Part shown: positions 20,139-31,897 of the stretch, one piece after another | How the letters are laid out: the number at the start of each line of letters is the position of its first letter | How positions within the stretch are numbered: position 1 is the first letter of the stretch | DNA from: Steinernema hermaphroditum | Lineage: Eukaryota > Nematoda > Chromadorea > Rhabditida > Steinernematidae | Reading direction: 5' to 3' | Length of the DNA: 64,000 bases | Assembly (NCBI GenBank): GCA_030435675.1 | Contig: CM059622.1 | Location: 14,632,001-14,696,000, forward strand | Notes under the pieces: model-generated | The model's input: the letters and a program-made list of their open reading frames with translations, nothing else | What the model was told of the DNA's origin: nothing | Database searches by the model: none | Made by a program: the position numbers and the translations under genes

Positions 20139-21138
20139 ATGGATTCCGTTCCGTTCATCTTTTGTGTGGATGTGCTGGAGAGACTGTCCAGAGGGAACCT
20201 GTTCACAATGGCCGACCATCTCTCGGGACAGTGGAGAAGCGCCGCTCAGAGGTTCGCCGAACTTAAGCGCTATTTGTTCGTCACAATTTCGAAGGACAGC
20301 GAAGGGTGGTGGTACGGAGTGGAAGACGAGAAGATATGGGAAAACACCGAGAATGCTCCGCGCTCCCATGAAGAATTCCTATCGATGGATCGAAGATACG
20401 TCGAGTTCTACCATGCTTCCATTGATTTCACTCCTTATCTATCAAATTCCCGCAAATTCCGATGTTCGAAAGAGGAGATGGCCAGAAGAGTGGTTCCCTT
20501 ATTGATTCTACGGATGCGGGCAGACTCTAAACTCTCTTTTTGGGAGGAATGCCTTAAAGAAATTGCCCTGGAGTGCTTTAAAATGTTCCTGGGGTGTTTG
20601 TCGTTCGGACAAATGGAATTGCTCTACGTAGGCCCTGAAAGTGAAGAGTTTCTCGCTCTCCAGCTACAGAATAACCCATTTCTGTGCAGTCTTGCGCTTC
20701 ACCGCTGGCCACATACGGAGAAAACTGAGCATCTTCTACTGACCTTCCTGAATTCGAGAAAAAAAGAGACGTTTGAATAGGGTGCAGTTCCCGCACATCC
20801 AATCGCCTTTCAATGTGACAGTCGAAATCATGAAAGCCGCCGTGGACTCCTGGGTGAGCGGTGGCGAAAGAAGGGCTTTGACCGTATACGGAAATGTAGG
20901 CGTTACCCCAGCCGAACTCTTCTCGATTCCGCTGCCGGCGAACGTGACAAAAGAGGTAGAACGAGAGGAAGAAGGCATTTTGTGCGTTCGATGTGTGAAA
21001 GAAGACGGAACGAGTCTCCGATTACATGACAGAATCACCATTCTAAAATCGCCACCTACTCAAAAATCACTATTCGGACAAAATCGGCACTGTCGATCAG
21101 ATAGACATCAAAGGCGCCATTTTTACAACCTAATGTAA
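20139..21138 (+). pseudogene. divergent F-box-like family gene, frameshift in an A run
   Basis: It begins MDSVPFIFCVDVLERLSRG and keeps LSGQWRSAAQRFAEL, LSMDRRYVEF, PESEEFLALQLQNN and HRWPHTEKTEHLLLTF. After LNSRKK the frame shifts at the run of seven A around 20759-20766. The continuation (RVQFPHIQSPFNVTV to PAELFSIPLPANVTKEV) is in another frame and matches the family C-terminal half. One base in a homopolymer separates an intact 330-residue protein from this broken one, so a sequencing error is possible. TTTTAG, 11 bases before the ATG, is the likely acceptor. Confidence 0.65.
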
Positions 21139-21997
21139 TATCTGTCCTCAAATCAGATTCAAAGTGGCCTCGAGCCGTTTCTTCCAACTCTCACATCTTG
21201 GTTACGTTCGAAAAGCCTAGCAAACCACTTACACGTCATCTCCATGCTCGATGCACTATGCCCTCACTGTTGGACGATTTCACATTCGTGTCCTGTAGTG
21301 TTGCAGAAGACAATCAAACTGTGCGCTCTCTGGTTGTCTTTAAAGATTGCAGGCATGTCACACTGTGTCTTCCGTGATAAGATCCAAAGAAGTATGTGCG
21401 TTTCTGCAGGATTATAGTGTCTCGTTGCGCTGAAGAAGACAAACAGATAGAAGCAAACAATTGACGGGCAAAAATCAGAAACTAAAGGTTCCTTATTGGG
21501 GAAATTGAGTTAGTTGTTCGTAAGCAAATTTTCAGTTTATTTTGTTGGTTATGTATCCTAGAAACTAGCACAAATTGGCATGAAGCGCAAGCCAACATTA
21601 GTATGTTATGTGTGATAAGGACTAGGGAGTAAATTTATGCAAGATACTGGTTTGGAGATGGTGACAGCGGATGCCTGCAAACAATGGAAGGTACAAAAGT
21701 CCAACTATCGATGGTGCTGGTAGATCGTAGATCCATGATAAGGTAAATATGTTAACGGATGATCGTTGCACAAAAACGATCAAATACCACCACAAGGTTC
21801 ATGCTTCCTATCGAACTTTGTTCGAGTTACCGCCTCTTTGATAAGATAGTAGCTGATTGCCTCGTACACTTTCCGTATTTATGCAAAAATGAGCAACTAC
21901 TGCAAAAATTAAGCGATCACACGTCTCTCCTTTCCAGGAATTTTTAAGGAAGGAGGAAAAAATTTGAAGAAAGTTCGTAGAGCAAAACAAAAGGAGA
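21139..21997. other. intergenic stretch, no gene recognised
   Basis: No coding exons, repeats or RNA genes were identified up to the tRNA-Thr gene. Confidence 0.4.
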
Positions 21998-22069
21998 TGC
22001 CTTATGCTGGAATCGAACCAGCGACCTTCTGTTTACTAGACAGACGCTCTGCCCCTGAGCCAATGAGGC
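21998..22069 (-). tRNA. tRNA-Thr (anticodon AGT)
   Basis: The cloverleaf has acceptor GCCTCAT opposite ATAAGGC with one C-A mismatch, D arm GCTC..GAGC, anticodon stem TCTGT/ACAGA with loop CTAGTAA, and T arm GCTGG/CCAGC with B box GGTTCGATTCC. The single acceptor mismatch could mean early decay. Confidence 0.88.
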
Positions 22070-22760
22070 TTGCCCGCTATCCTAACAGTTCGCTATAAGC
22101 CACTAATGACTTATGGAATATTTTATTATATTTTTTCGAAGTTTTTTTATCGCACTTTGCTGTTCTCTCGTGCCGGTAGACGGAATGATTCACTGAGCCG
22201 TCAGAACTTCTGTTGAGGTTAACATGAGACCGAATCCGTGTGAACTCTTTTTGATTGCTCGACGGCGGAGATCAGCGCTACTACATCAGACGTTAATCCC
22301 TCAGAACATCATGTGAGGTTGAATAACTAGTCTATGGGGTTGGAGTATAAAGGTGGAATCACTGTCGAAGGGCTCATCACTTCCAACATGAAGGTTCTCA
22401 TCATCGCTTCTCTGTTCGTAGTGGCTGTCTTCGCTCAGTCGGAATCGGTGAGCTTTCCTGTGATTGCCATAACTTAGGTGCCTTCATTTAGTCTCCGGAT
22501 GCTTCGCCACCTCCTCCACCTGAAGGCTTCTCTCCCCCACCGGGATGTCCTCCCTTCCGCCACCACCGTCATCACCCTCGAGGAAGTCCTCCACCTCGCA
22601 ACTTCGAAGGAAGTCCTCCTCCTCATGGACCTCATCGTGGCTTCCCTGCCCCACCTCCTGGATGCACTCCTCCGCCCCACTCAAGCGAATCCGTTGAAGT
22701 CACTCAATCTCCGTAAAACAGCTAGTGGAGATGGGAAAAGAGTGATACTGTAATAAGTAT
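22041..22760 (+). repeat. segmental duplication, copy 1 (with 25618-26320)
   Basis: It starts inside the tRNA-Thr gene (CAGACGCTCTGCCCCTGA) and covers the promoter, both exons and the 3' flank of a secreted peptide gene. The second copy, 3.6 kb downstream in the same orientation, begins at the same tRNA point. Confidence 0.85.
22388..22716 (+). CDS. small secreted Pro/His-rich peptide (94 aa)
   Basis: Two exons, 22388-22447 and 22492-22716, are joined across a 44-base intron (GTGAGC..TTTAG). Residues 1-17 (MKVLIIASLFVVAVFAQ) are a textbook signal peptide. The mature part is proline-rich, SPDASPPPPPEGFSPPPGC, followed by a histidine-rich patch (FRHHRHHPRG), repeated SPPP blocks and PPGCTPPPHSSESVEVTQ. 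Only two cysteines are present in the mature part. TATAAAGG lies about 40 bases before the ATG. It may be a cuticle, mucin-like or antimicrobial-type peptide; no family is recognised. Confidence 0.75.
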
Positions 22761-24013
22761 AAAGTAAATGCATAATTTGTACCGCTTTATATACGTAAGA
22801 ACAAGGCTCTCATTTCCATTGCTTTCTGAACGGCTCATGACTTATTGCCTGGCAGACCAAAATCAGCAAATATTTTCTGATTTTGTTTGTCCAAACAATA
22901 CTGTTTTCTTCGTATCGTTGTTTACCTTCTTTATTGTAAATAACAACAAATGTTCTCTGTAGGACGACGAGACGCAGGGCCGCCATTATACTGTATATCC
23001 ACCTCCATCGTTATCACCCTTCACTTGTTTATCGATTCATACCGAATTTGCGTACGCTGATGGGACAGCTATCTTCGATTCCGACGCCGTACCCTGAGCC
23101 GAAGAAAAAACATAAGTAACGTTAATGGCGATCTAGGTTTCTTCGTTCCTCATTCTGAGATATCATAGTAAATGTCGTTCAGCCAAGAGTAAATAATGTA
23201 AATGAAATGAAGTCCAAGTCCAAGTGACCGAGGCTTAGGCTACCAGGCGCCTCAAACAATTTCTTATTGTGGCTGTCGGATTTCGGAGAGAAAGATTTCG
23301 CCCCAGACCTTTATCGTGTCCATAGATGCGTGGTGAACTGTCCAAAATGCTGTAAAGTCCATTGGATACGGACTGTTTTGTGGCCAGTCTTCCTTGGCAC
23401 AAAAGTCGGAGATGTTCTCATTGATCAGTGATCAAAATGCAGATCTTGTGGAAAACCGTTTGCAAGACCGAATTGTGCACTGCCAGAAAAAGAAGTAGCA
23501 GCCCAGTGAGCGAAAAGAGACGATAAATACGAATATAGACCGAGATTTAAGACTATAGACCCAGATTTAAGACTGCGCACATCGCCTTTCTGGAACAAAG
23601 TGTACCAATGGGATATCAGATTTCGTCATAAGCGTTCTATCCTACTGAACACTAAGCTATTCAGAGATGAACTACTTCTTTCCAAAATCTTCATCTCGTT
23701 CTTTACCCTATTTCTGTCCACAATCCAATTATGACGCTGTTGTGCAGTCGATTAGGACCACATATTTACCCAATTTCCCTGCAAACAACAATTTCCACAC
23801 AGCCTTCCAGAGCTCCTTGGATCTACGTGACGGGCGGCCTCTCTGTTTACCCACCGATGCGATCGCTCCTCCCCCGTCGCTCGTTATCACCTTTAAAGGC
23901 CACATCACTGCCGTCGCGTCGCACGTCCATAAAAGGCCCGCACCGCGCTTCCATCGCTCACTTGGTTCGTCTGCGTGGTCCCCAAGACCTCCCCACGTCT
24001 CTAGTTTCGATCG
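22761..24013. other. intergenic stretch, no gene recognised
   Basis: Open frames at 23667-24158 lack splice or codon support and overlap the next gene in another frame. CTCTAG shortly before 24014 could be a trans-splice acceptor for that gene. Confidence 0.35.
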
Positions 24014-24373
24014 ATGGTCATCGCCTCCGCTGTCGCCGCGAAGAGGATTCGTCACAACAACCACCGTCCCGCCCCGCTCACCTACGATGACCTGCTTCGT
24101 CTCCAACGCCAGCATCGCGCGTCCAAACAGGTTTCTCGAGCATCGTCCCCACATCTGAAGCCCAAGGAGCGCCGCCACTCCGAACAATCGCATTCGTGCA
24201 CGGACGCCTCGAGCTTCTCGTCTGAAGAAGACGAGCATGGACTCATTGACCGTGTCGTCACCTGGCTGCGACGTCGCAAGACATCGAAAGCAGCGCCCAG
24301 TGCCAAGGACGCCAACAACAACGACAGCCACCATAACAGTGATACTGAAGGGTCGTCGGTTGGACCGATCTGA
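24014..24373 (+). CDS. small basic/serine-rich protein of unknown function (119 aa)
   Basis: Open frame starting MVIASAVAAKRIRHNNHR with an acceptor-like CTCTAG 13 bases upstream. LTYDDLLRLQRQHRASKQVS may form a helix. A serine-rich stretch (SSFSSEEDEHG) precedes LIDRVVTWLRRRK and an Asn/His-rich tail. AATAAAATAAAATC follows at 24427 as polyadenylation signal. No homologous family is recognised. The low-complexity tail and single exon leave room for doubt, but the other frames look worse. Confidence 0.5.
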   Translation: MVIASAVAAKRIRHNNHRPAPLTYDDLLRLQRQHRASKQVSRASSPHLKPKERRHSEQSHSCTDASSFSSEEDEHGLIDRVVTWLRRRKTSKAAPSAKDANNNDSHHNSDTEGSSVGPI

Positions 24374-25617
24374 TGAGAGACCTAATTTTCAAAGTTGTTA
24401 GCAATCGTATTTCGCTATTTCAAGAAATAAAATAAAATCAAAACTGAAAGACAGTAGACAGCAAGGAGCGTCTGTGCTTCAATTCTAGGCGAATTCGATC
24501 TTGAGACCAAACCAACAGATGGAAGCTTGTTAGGTGTTTTGAGTATAAGTGCTTAGGTTAATCTTGTCTGAAACCTATCTTAAAGGAGCTGATATCTTGC
24601 TTGTGCCAGATCTTCCTACTTCTTAAGCCACTTCTATGTGGTTCAAGTGGGAGTTGACTAAAACATAGCATAAATAGCTAATATTCATGAGTTATCAGTT
24701 TATGTCTCGCATCAAAGGCTTACGCCTTGCGAGACGTCATATATGAGAAATGTTATAGACCATCAATAATACGAGATTAGCCACACTAAACTTAAACATG
24801 CCAGTGAACCATCCTCGGGCACAATTTCATATTTTTATTAAAGAAATGTGATAGACCAATTGAATCAAAAAGCAAAGTTCTGCTCATCGTCCTTGAGAAC
24901 AAAAATTAGAAAACTGTTTACAATGGAGGGGATGTGTTTTGATCATAACATTCTTTAAGCTTTTGTTGCAAAACCATCGGGCAATGCATGGACTGCTTGG
25001 TAACAGACATTTGAGGGACTTCACGACTTTCTTTCATAAGTCAAAGGCATGGTGCCGAATAATAGACAAACATAGGATCTGCTTCAAGCTTCATACATGC
25101 CATGGCGTTCATGTCGAACCACTTAACGGTCATCCAGAGTCGTTGATGTCGAAATCGGGTGTCCCAATGCCCATTGGAAACCGGAGCTGTTCACAATTGC
25201 CAAAAGGAAAGACCCGGAAGAGATTACATCCTATTTGGTTTTTTACACATTTGCGACCTTCGCGCCCCCTTTCGAATGCGATAACACCGACAAAGCAACA
25301 CCGACTGTAAATTTCCGTTTGGGTAGGTACGGTTGGCACGTCTCTGTATGTGCCTCTAGATAACGGGTCACTCTCGATTTTGCTTGACTGGTTTGAAAAA
25401 CAATCGCTGGTTTCGCTCATATGGCTCTTTTGCGACACCAAGGGGTATTTCTACGTCTCAGTGGTACAACCTAATGTTACATGACGTGATAACCAAGCGT
25501 AAGTAACAAAAAAAAACAGAAAAACATATCAGAAGTTCTAAAGTATGGCCGCTTTGCATGGCCAAATCAATACCGATAAATTAAGAACTAGTTGGCAACA
25601 ATTTTACGAAATTGCAC
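24374..25617. other. intergenic stretch, no gene recognised
   Basis: Largely A/T-rich unique sequence. A frame at 24939-25310 has no supporting splice sites or domain pattern. Nothing else was seen. Confidence 0.35.
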
Positions 25618-25653
25618 AGACGCTCTGCCCCTGAACCAATGAGGCTTGGCGAC
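25618..25653 (-). pseudogene. truncated tRNA-Thr copy
   Basis: Only the 5' half of the tRNA (GCCTCATTGGTTCAGGGGC, GAGCGTCTG) is present. The anticodon stem onwards is replaced by unrelated sequence, exactly at the left edge of the segmental duplication. Confidence 0.8.
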
Positions 25654-25945
25654 TATGTTAAAGTCACTAGCGGGAATTTTATCATATTTTCTCGCAGTTT
25701 TTTTTTATCGCACTTCGCTGTTCTCTCGTGCCGGTAGACGGAATGATTCACTGAGCCGTCAGAACTTCTGTTGAGGTTAACATGAGACCGAATCCGTGTG
25801 AACTCACTTTGATTGGTCGACGGCGGAGATCGGCGCTACTACATCAGACGTTAATCCCTCAGAACATCATGTGAGGTTGAATAACTAGTCTATGGGACTG
25901 GAGTATAAAGGTGGAATCACTGTCGAACGGCTCATCACTTCAAAC

Positions 25946-26274
25946 ATGAAGGTTCTCATCATCGCTTCTCTGTTCGTAGTGGCTGTCTTCGCTCAGTCGG
26001 AATCGGTGAGCTTTCCTGTGATTGCCATAACTTAGGTGCCTCCATTTAGTCTCCGGATGCTTCGCCACCTCCTCCACCTGAAGGCTTCTCTCCCCCATCG
26101 GGATGTCCTCCCTTCCGCCACCACCGTCATCACCCTCGAGGAAGTCCTCCACCTCGCAACTTCGAAGGAAGTCCTCCCCCTCATGGACCTCCTCGTGGCT
26201 TCCCTGCCCCACCGCCTGGATGCACTCCTCCGCCCCACTCAAGCGAATCCGTCGAAGTTACTCAAGCTCCGTAA
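25946..26274 (+). CDS. small secreted Pro/His-rich peptide, duplicate (94 aa)
   Basis: Exons 25946-26005 and 26050-26274, with the same intron length and the same protein length as the copy at 22388. The signal peptide is identical. Differences in the mature part are few (PPSGC for PPPGC, GPPRG for GPHRG, TQAP for TQSP). Frame and splice sites are fully kept, which argues that both copies are functional. TATAAAGG lies about 40 bases upstream. Confidence 0.75.
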
Positions 26275-26320
26275 AATAACCAGTGGGCATTGGAAATGAG
26301 AGATACTGTAATAACTATGA

Positions 26321-27068
26321 AGTAAATGCATATTTTGGACTTATCCTGCTTCGTTCTCTATGCTAAGAACAGTTATTCGTCGCCAGCTATTGTTCCAGCA
26401 TCCAGACAAGAAGCAATCTTTGATTGATGCTATCCCGTCCAAACTGTTTGTTCCGAAATTCCCGTATTCACAAACTGGAACGCTATTAAGTGCGCATTGC
26501 GTCACTGTACACACACATGACGTACCTGAAAACCGAACGTGTAAACGTGAACTTCACAAAAAGCACCCTTAAACTTCCTCTTACGACCTTCCACCCGCTG
26601 TCCTCACATCAATTTAACGACCAACTTTTAGAACCGGAATCTCCTTCTTTTCCGATGTACTTTTCGCACACAGATTGAGGAGAAGAAGATGGCAAGGCTT
26701 CCCCAGATAAGAAGACACATTGTTGCAGATAGGAAGTATCGATTTTTGGCCGATCGTCGACCAGCTGAGCTGTCTTTGGCAGTTTACAGTGGACGCCATG
26801 AACCGCAAACCGATTCATACCGTCCTTGCCAGCGAAGAGTCCTCAAAAAGTACCGTTCGTCGAACTGGCATGACTCACAACCATGTCCGACGTCATAACA
26901 CAGCCGAGAAAGAACTGTTTGGTCGTTCAATGACGCGAACACGTGCGCAACTTCTGTGTCGTCGGCTGCGCTGGAACAGGTCCCGACCAGCCCCGGGGCG
27001 ACCCGTTAAGGTCAATATAAGGATGCGCACCCCCGCCTTGAAATCAGATCGACCGGCGATTCCAAAAA
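26321..27068. other. intergenic stretch, promoter of the 27069 gene
   Basis: Several 60-130 codon frames overlap on both strands without splice or domain support. AATATAAGG at about 27014 is a TATA-like site 55 bases before the next start codon. Confidence 0.4.
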
Positions 27069-27967
27069 ATGCGCTCTGTCTTGTTAATCTCTTCGCTTCT
27101 TGGCGCCTTCTTCGCTAATGCCTATCCTGGAACTGCTGGTGAACCTATGGGATTGGCTGGTAAGTATAGGCGTCTATTCCAAGTGTCTAAGAGAAGTTTG
27201 AGACAGTCTTTTCGGCTGGAAAACGAGCGGTCTTGTTTCTAAAAAACACCAAACAAGGAGCTTCTGAGCCTGCTCTGAGATTCAGACAAAATGAGTTTTG
27301 TGTACTGTTGAGATTGAGAATGGTCGTTCATAAAGCACTTCTTCATGAAAATAGGTCTTCAGATCGAGTCTTTTCTCAGAAAAATGTATGAAAAATGCCC
27401 GATGATCTTCCTAAAAACTTATACATAAGGTGATTCTCTTTAGGACCCCCAGCTCCGCTAAGCCCCACCGATGACGACGTCGACACTAATCCACAGATTC
27501 CTCCCCAAAACGACGACTATAGGCCGAATGGAGGATATGGTAGACCCAATGGAGGGTATGGCAGACCAAACGGAGGATACGGCCGCCCTGACAACGTCGT
27601 TCCGCCTCCCCCTCCTGTAGATACCGGATATCAGCGTCCCAGCGGAGGATACGGTCGACCCGAAAATATCCCTGCCCCAATTGACCCCGAATTTGGCGGC
27701 AACAGCGGAGGATATAACAGACCAAATGGAGGCTACGGTCGCCCGGATGATACCCCGGTTCCCCCTCCCACAGATGGCGGCTACCAGCGCCCTAACGGAG
27801 GATATGGTCGTCCCAATGGTGGATATGGCCGTCCCAATGGTGGATACGGTCGTCCCAACGACATTCCCGTCCCTCCCATCTACGAGGCCCACATTCACCA
27901 CTACATGCCCTACATGCGTAACGGCCACTATGCCGGTCCCTATGGAATCCCCAACTATGGCCGCTAA
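27069..27967 (+). CDS. secreted GGYGRP-repeat protein (204 aa)
   Basis: Two exons, 27069-27159 and 27444-27967. A signal peptide (MRSVLLISSLLGAFFANA) is followed by a short acidic segment (PTDDDVDTNPQIPPQNDD). After that come about ten repeats of the type RPNGGYGRPN with two PVPPP-type spacers (VVPPPPPVDTGYQ and TPVPPPTDGGYQ). The C terminus is His/Tyr-rich (YEAHIHHYMPYMRNGHY). Gly/Tyr-rich secreted proteins of nematodes are known as cuticle-associated or antimicrobial (YGGW-type) peptides. Assignment to either is inference. AATAAA is at about 28054. Confidence 0.8.
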
Positions 27968-28082
27968 GCACTCCAGAATCTCAAGCTTATTTTCGCGTTC
28001 TCTGCCACTTCAGTGTAATAAGACGATTGTCAATAACGAGATCGATTTCGGTCAATAAACGGGCGTTTTCCCCCAAATGACG

Positions 28083-28284
28083 TCAACGATCGTTGAAGCG
28101 TTTCAGCCGATCGGCGGCGATGTAATAGTCGATCGACACGGCGGTCAATTCGAACGAAAAGTTTTTGAACCTATTTTTGGCGGAGAGCGTCGACGAACGC
28201 AACAGGTTGATCAACGAGTTGATTTTGGTATGAAGGTAGATGGGGATCATGGATGAAATGAACAGCCAAGACAATGGACAGTGC
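28083..28284 (-). other. possible last exon of an unidentified gene
   Basis: After an acceptor-like TTTCTTTCCAG at about 28285, a frame runs HCPLSWLFISSMIPIYLHT to RLKRFNDR and a stop. It has a hydrophobic start and protein-like composition. No further exons were found upstream (to 28950), so it may be a remnant. Confidence 0.3.
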
Positions 28285-28955
28285 TGGAAAGAAATAAGGA
28301 ACGTTTGGATCGTTCAGATCGGACTTAATATGCAGGAAGCATTTCCATTCACTGACTGAATCTTAACTACTAGGCAAGGAGGCTTAACTCTAAGCATATT
28401 TCATTTTTCGTTAAAATTCAGGGCATAAGCTAAGTATACATAGGCACACACAGTAGCTTCTGATAAAAAGCCATAAAAAGACTCGCATGGGAAACTTACA
28501 TTCATTCGATTATGACCTTAACATCACCTTAAAAAGTAAGCACCTATAAGACTGTAGCCGTTCATTATTAGAGGCTTATGGTCACTAAAGTTTTGAACGA
28601 TGTCGAAAGATATCATACGCTTGCAAAGGAATCATTGTATCTGTTTGCGTGGTAGGAAATGACTCCGCTACTCCTCGCCTTCTTATCACTATCACTTATC
28701 ACTAACCACCGTTGACATCTTCGTTTGGAAAACACCCACCGAAAAGTAAATCGTGTTCACTTAAGAGCATCCGTTTCGAGCTTCCTGACTTTGTGACCAT
28801 CAGTGCCGTCGTTATATTCTAAGTTCATCCTTCGCTAAGATGATCTCAACGTTGATCGTGGTACCATATTTTTACATACTTGCTGTTAAGTTACTAATTT
28901 CTGTAAAAAAATTAAGCTGTCAAGTTAAGCCAACTGTCAGCATGCCTTCTCACCT
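28285..28955. other. intergenic stretch, no gene recognised
   Basis: A/T-rich unique sequence between the possible exon and the tRNA pair. Nothing else was seen. Confidence 0.4.
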
Positions 28956-29027
28956 TCCCATGTGGTCTAGTGGTTAGGATTCGTGGCTTTCACCCACGCG
29001 GCCCGGGTTCGATTCCCGGCATGGGAA
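28956..29027 (+). tRNA. tRNA-Glu (anticodon TTC)
   Basis: Identical in sequence to the tRNA-Glu at 12868 and 31697. Acceptor TCCCATG/CATGGGA, anticodon loop CTTTCAC. It is followed by a T-rich stretch (CTTTTATTTAT). Confidence 0.97.
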
Positions 29028-29155
29028 AACTTTTATTTATCTCAGTGAGTGATTGCCCAGAAATATTTTTCTAGTCTGCATATCTTTTAAAACTTTTGAG
29101 GATGGCTGTGTGACAAAAGTGAAAAACAAAATTCAGTCTCAAAGCAAAAAGATTA

Positions 29156-29227
29156 CTCCCCGGCCGGGAATCGAACCCGGGTCTCGCACGTGACAGGCGC
29201 GGATACTCACCACTATACTACCGAGGA
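29156..29227 (-). tRNA. tRNA-Asp (anticodon GTC)
   Basis: Same sequence as the genes at 12679 and 31898. It converges with the tRNA-Glu 128 bases away. Confidence 0.97.
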
Positions 29228-30637
29228 CTCACAGGGGAAACTGGTCAACAACTATCAGACATGACTCGACGATGTACATATGATTTGCATCACAAATTTT
29301 GGCTTATTTTCTATTTTGCGATGCTAGGTCTCGTAGTCGGCGGCGTGGACTACGTGTCGTCTGTCTACAGAGCTCTTAATACCGCCGCGTTTTATGTGTG
29401 AATACTTTGTTGATACTCAGCTAAAGAGAGCTATATCGATGTCCTGCTCTATTCTTAAATAGTCGTAGATGACATTCGACTGAACCATCTTCTCATTAAG
29501 TTCTATGCTGAAGCCGAGCCTGAACTTATTCAACGACTGTTTGGTAACACGCAAAATGGAAAAAGTGCGTCTTAGGCTCAGCTCCGATCTCAGTTTGCTT
29601 CTGTGCTCGGCATCTTTCCTTACCATTTCTGCTTTTCATTTTGCGACTACATTGCTCTACACATCGTTACCCCTGCTGAACGAGGCATTCGGCGTGCCTC
29701 CATGCTAATTTATCGTATTGTGCACATTATTTTTGAAACAGTACATGTGTCCTTCATAGAGAACGTGCTCAGCAGCAGTTTTCGTGCACTTTTTGTGTCA
29801 TTCACAATTTCTCAATATCCTCGCAATCTGTTTACGTCGACACTGTGCAATTGGCGACGTGTCGCTTCTCCACATAGCGGTTGGAAATATTGGTGCTGTT
29901 GTTGTTGATCAGTCAAAAGTGACCTCAGTGGTCCATGAGCGGTTATGCTCAAATTAGCCATTCTCATCCAAAAACAGACGGATGATTTCACCCGAGCGAT
30001 GGCCTGTGTATATGGGCATTATATGGGTGCTAAATATGGGTGCTAAAGATAGCCTTGAAGTAACGGTTTCGTGACTTCGTGTTCGTTCCTCAAGTACCCT
30101 CATTTTAAAAATTCAAATCGACCATATAAAACGCGTTCTATGCAAGTCTATAGACCTTGAATGTGAGGACAAGTTGACCGCTCATTGTAGCACACAGTCT
30201 CAAATTGGCGCCAAGTAGTCAAACGGACTTCTTTTGCATTTTTGCACTTTTATCAATGTGCCCTGTCGACTTCCGTTGGTGCACTCTTGCGATGCACAGT
30301 GCTCGCCCCAAAGCTACCGCGTTTTGCATCGCTTTGTCCTCATTTTCTCACAATTTCAATGCATAAAAATGCCACCGTGATCGCCCACTTTTGTCCTCGT
30401 CCTCGGCCGCCGCTCCAACAGTACCTTTGCAATGCATTAGGAAGTTAACGCCAATCAGAACGATCCCGTTCACACGTCGCTTTCTCGAATTTGGCGCGCC
30501 GTTGCGTCATTTATGCAAAGTGGCGCAGGCATTCGTAATCCGACGCGATCACCGTCCACCAACGCCGCCGTCCTCCTCCGTTTCCAACTGAACTTCCGCT
30601 TCCAGGGTGACCTTGACTTCAGCGTTTCCTCCTTAAG
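29228..30637. other. intergenic stretch, no gene recognised
   Basis: Frames of 60-100 codons near 29417-29908 and 30242-30590 lack splice sites or domain patterns. The last 200 bases are the 5' region of the CCCH gene. Confidence 0.35.
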
Positions 30638-31591
30638 ATGGGCCGCAACCAGCACCGCAACCAGCAGGCTCGGCACTTCGAGGTGGAAGTCCAATTCCCC
30701 AGCCGTCGCAAGAGCGCCTCCTCGTCATCCGGTCGCTCCAGCTTTTCCAGCAGCACGCCCAACTCACCGGGAAAAGCCAACGGACGACATGAGCCCGTTT
30801 GGAGGCGTCTGAAAACGGAGATGTGCCGGAATCTGAGGAAGGAAGGTCGATGCAAGTAAGTACCTGTAGCGCAAGAAGTGGATTTAATGGTGAGTTGATT
30901 AGGTACGCCGAAACCTGCTGGTATGCCCACACGGAGGAAGAGCTTCGTTCGGCCGACGACGTCCAGTCGGGCAAGGCAATCGCTGAGTACATTAGGGAAC
31001 AGAACAAGGAGAAGGAGAGACGTAAGGAGGAGAGGGTCGCAGCCCGAGAGGCTGGAGAGGAAAGAGCCGACGTTCGAGAGGTCGGGGAGGAGAGGAGACA
31101 ACAGCGTCCTCGAAACAACCGTAATAAAAAGAAGCACAGGGTTCAGCAGGAACCCGCACTTCCGGCAATCTACTCAATGCCGCCCCCAAACGTCTACGTC
31201 CCCTTTCTGCACAACTCTAGCGGTGTCCCTCAGAGTGCCCAGTACGCAAAAGCCACTTTGCTGATTAGCCGTCAGGATGAGTATGTGCCCTTTCGTTCGA
31301 TCGTTCTCTAGCCCCTCCACTTCTAGGATGCTTCACCAGGAGCGTATCGTGATCGACCTCCGTGAGTGCGTCCGCAAAAGCGGAGAGAAGCTCCAAGAGG
31401 CGTCCACCGAACAGGAGAAGTCGAAGATCAAGAAGGAGATCGATCGCTTCAAGCAGAGCCTCAAAGTGGCTGAGGCTGCCTATGCAGTCAAGGTCGAGGC
31501 GTTCCTCAAGGCGCGGCCCACCGACTGTGGACAGCAGAAGCGCACAGAAGAGAAGCAGGACAGCCAGAGTGGCACCGCTTCTCAACACTGA
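30638..31591 (+). CDS. single-CCCH zinc-finger protein (286 aa)
   Basis: Exons 30638-30855, 30903-31280 and 31327-31591 join in frame. Residues about 65-91 form one CCCH finger: LKTEMCRNLRKEGRC, K, YAETCWYAHTEEEL, with C-x8-C-x5-C-x3-H spacing. The first intron interrupts the finger after its second Cys, in phase 2. Upstream is a Ser/Arg-rich N terminus; downstream is a long charged helix (KEKERRKEERVAAREAGEER), a Pro-rich part (PPPNVYVPF) and a C-terminal helix (KIKKEIDRFKQSLKVAE) that ends near QHstop. Fingers of this type bind AU-rich RNA, usually as pairs (TIS11/POS-1); here only one is visible. A tRNA pair follows 105 bases later. Confidence 0.82.
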
Positions 31592-31696
31592 TCTCATCCT
31601 TCTTCTCCATATTTATTTTGCTCACCGGTAAACAATATTCTTGTGTCGACTGCCGATTTTCGCACCTATACAGAATGCCAGATAGGCATATCACCT

Positions 31697-31768
31697 TCCC
31701 ATGTGGTCTAGTGGTTAGGATTCGTGGCTTTCACCCACGCGGCCCGGGTTCGATTCCCGGCATGGGAA
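31697..31768 (+). tRNA. tRNA-Glu (anticodon TTC)
   Basis: Same 72-base sequence as at 28956. It lies 105 bases after the CCCH stop codon, the same arrangement as in the inverted duplicate at 12868-13045. Confidence 0.97.
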
Positions 31769-31897
31769 AAATTTTTTTATTTATCACAATGAGTGACTTC
31801 CAAGAGATATCTTCCCTACTTTTCAATTTTCTAAGAACTTTAAGGATGAACATGGGATAAAAATGAAGAACAATAACTGATCTCATCCAAAGAATTA

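Larger units (their letters stand above)
25618..26320 (+). repeat. segmental duplication, copy 2 (with 22041-22760)
   Basis: Same orientation as copy 1 and over 90% alike by eye across promoter and exons. Small indels occur in the A/T-rich part near 25670-25715. Confidence 0.85.

Noticed and set aside
23729..24334. 201-codon minus-strand frame
   Set aside because: It overlaps the better supported plus-strand frame at 24014 and has biased GC-shadow composition.
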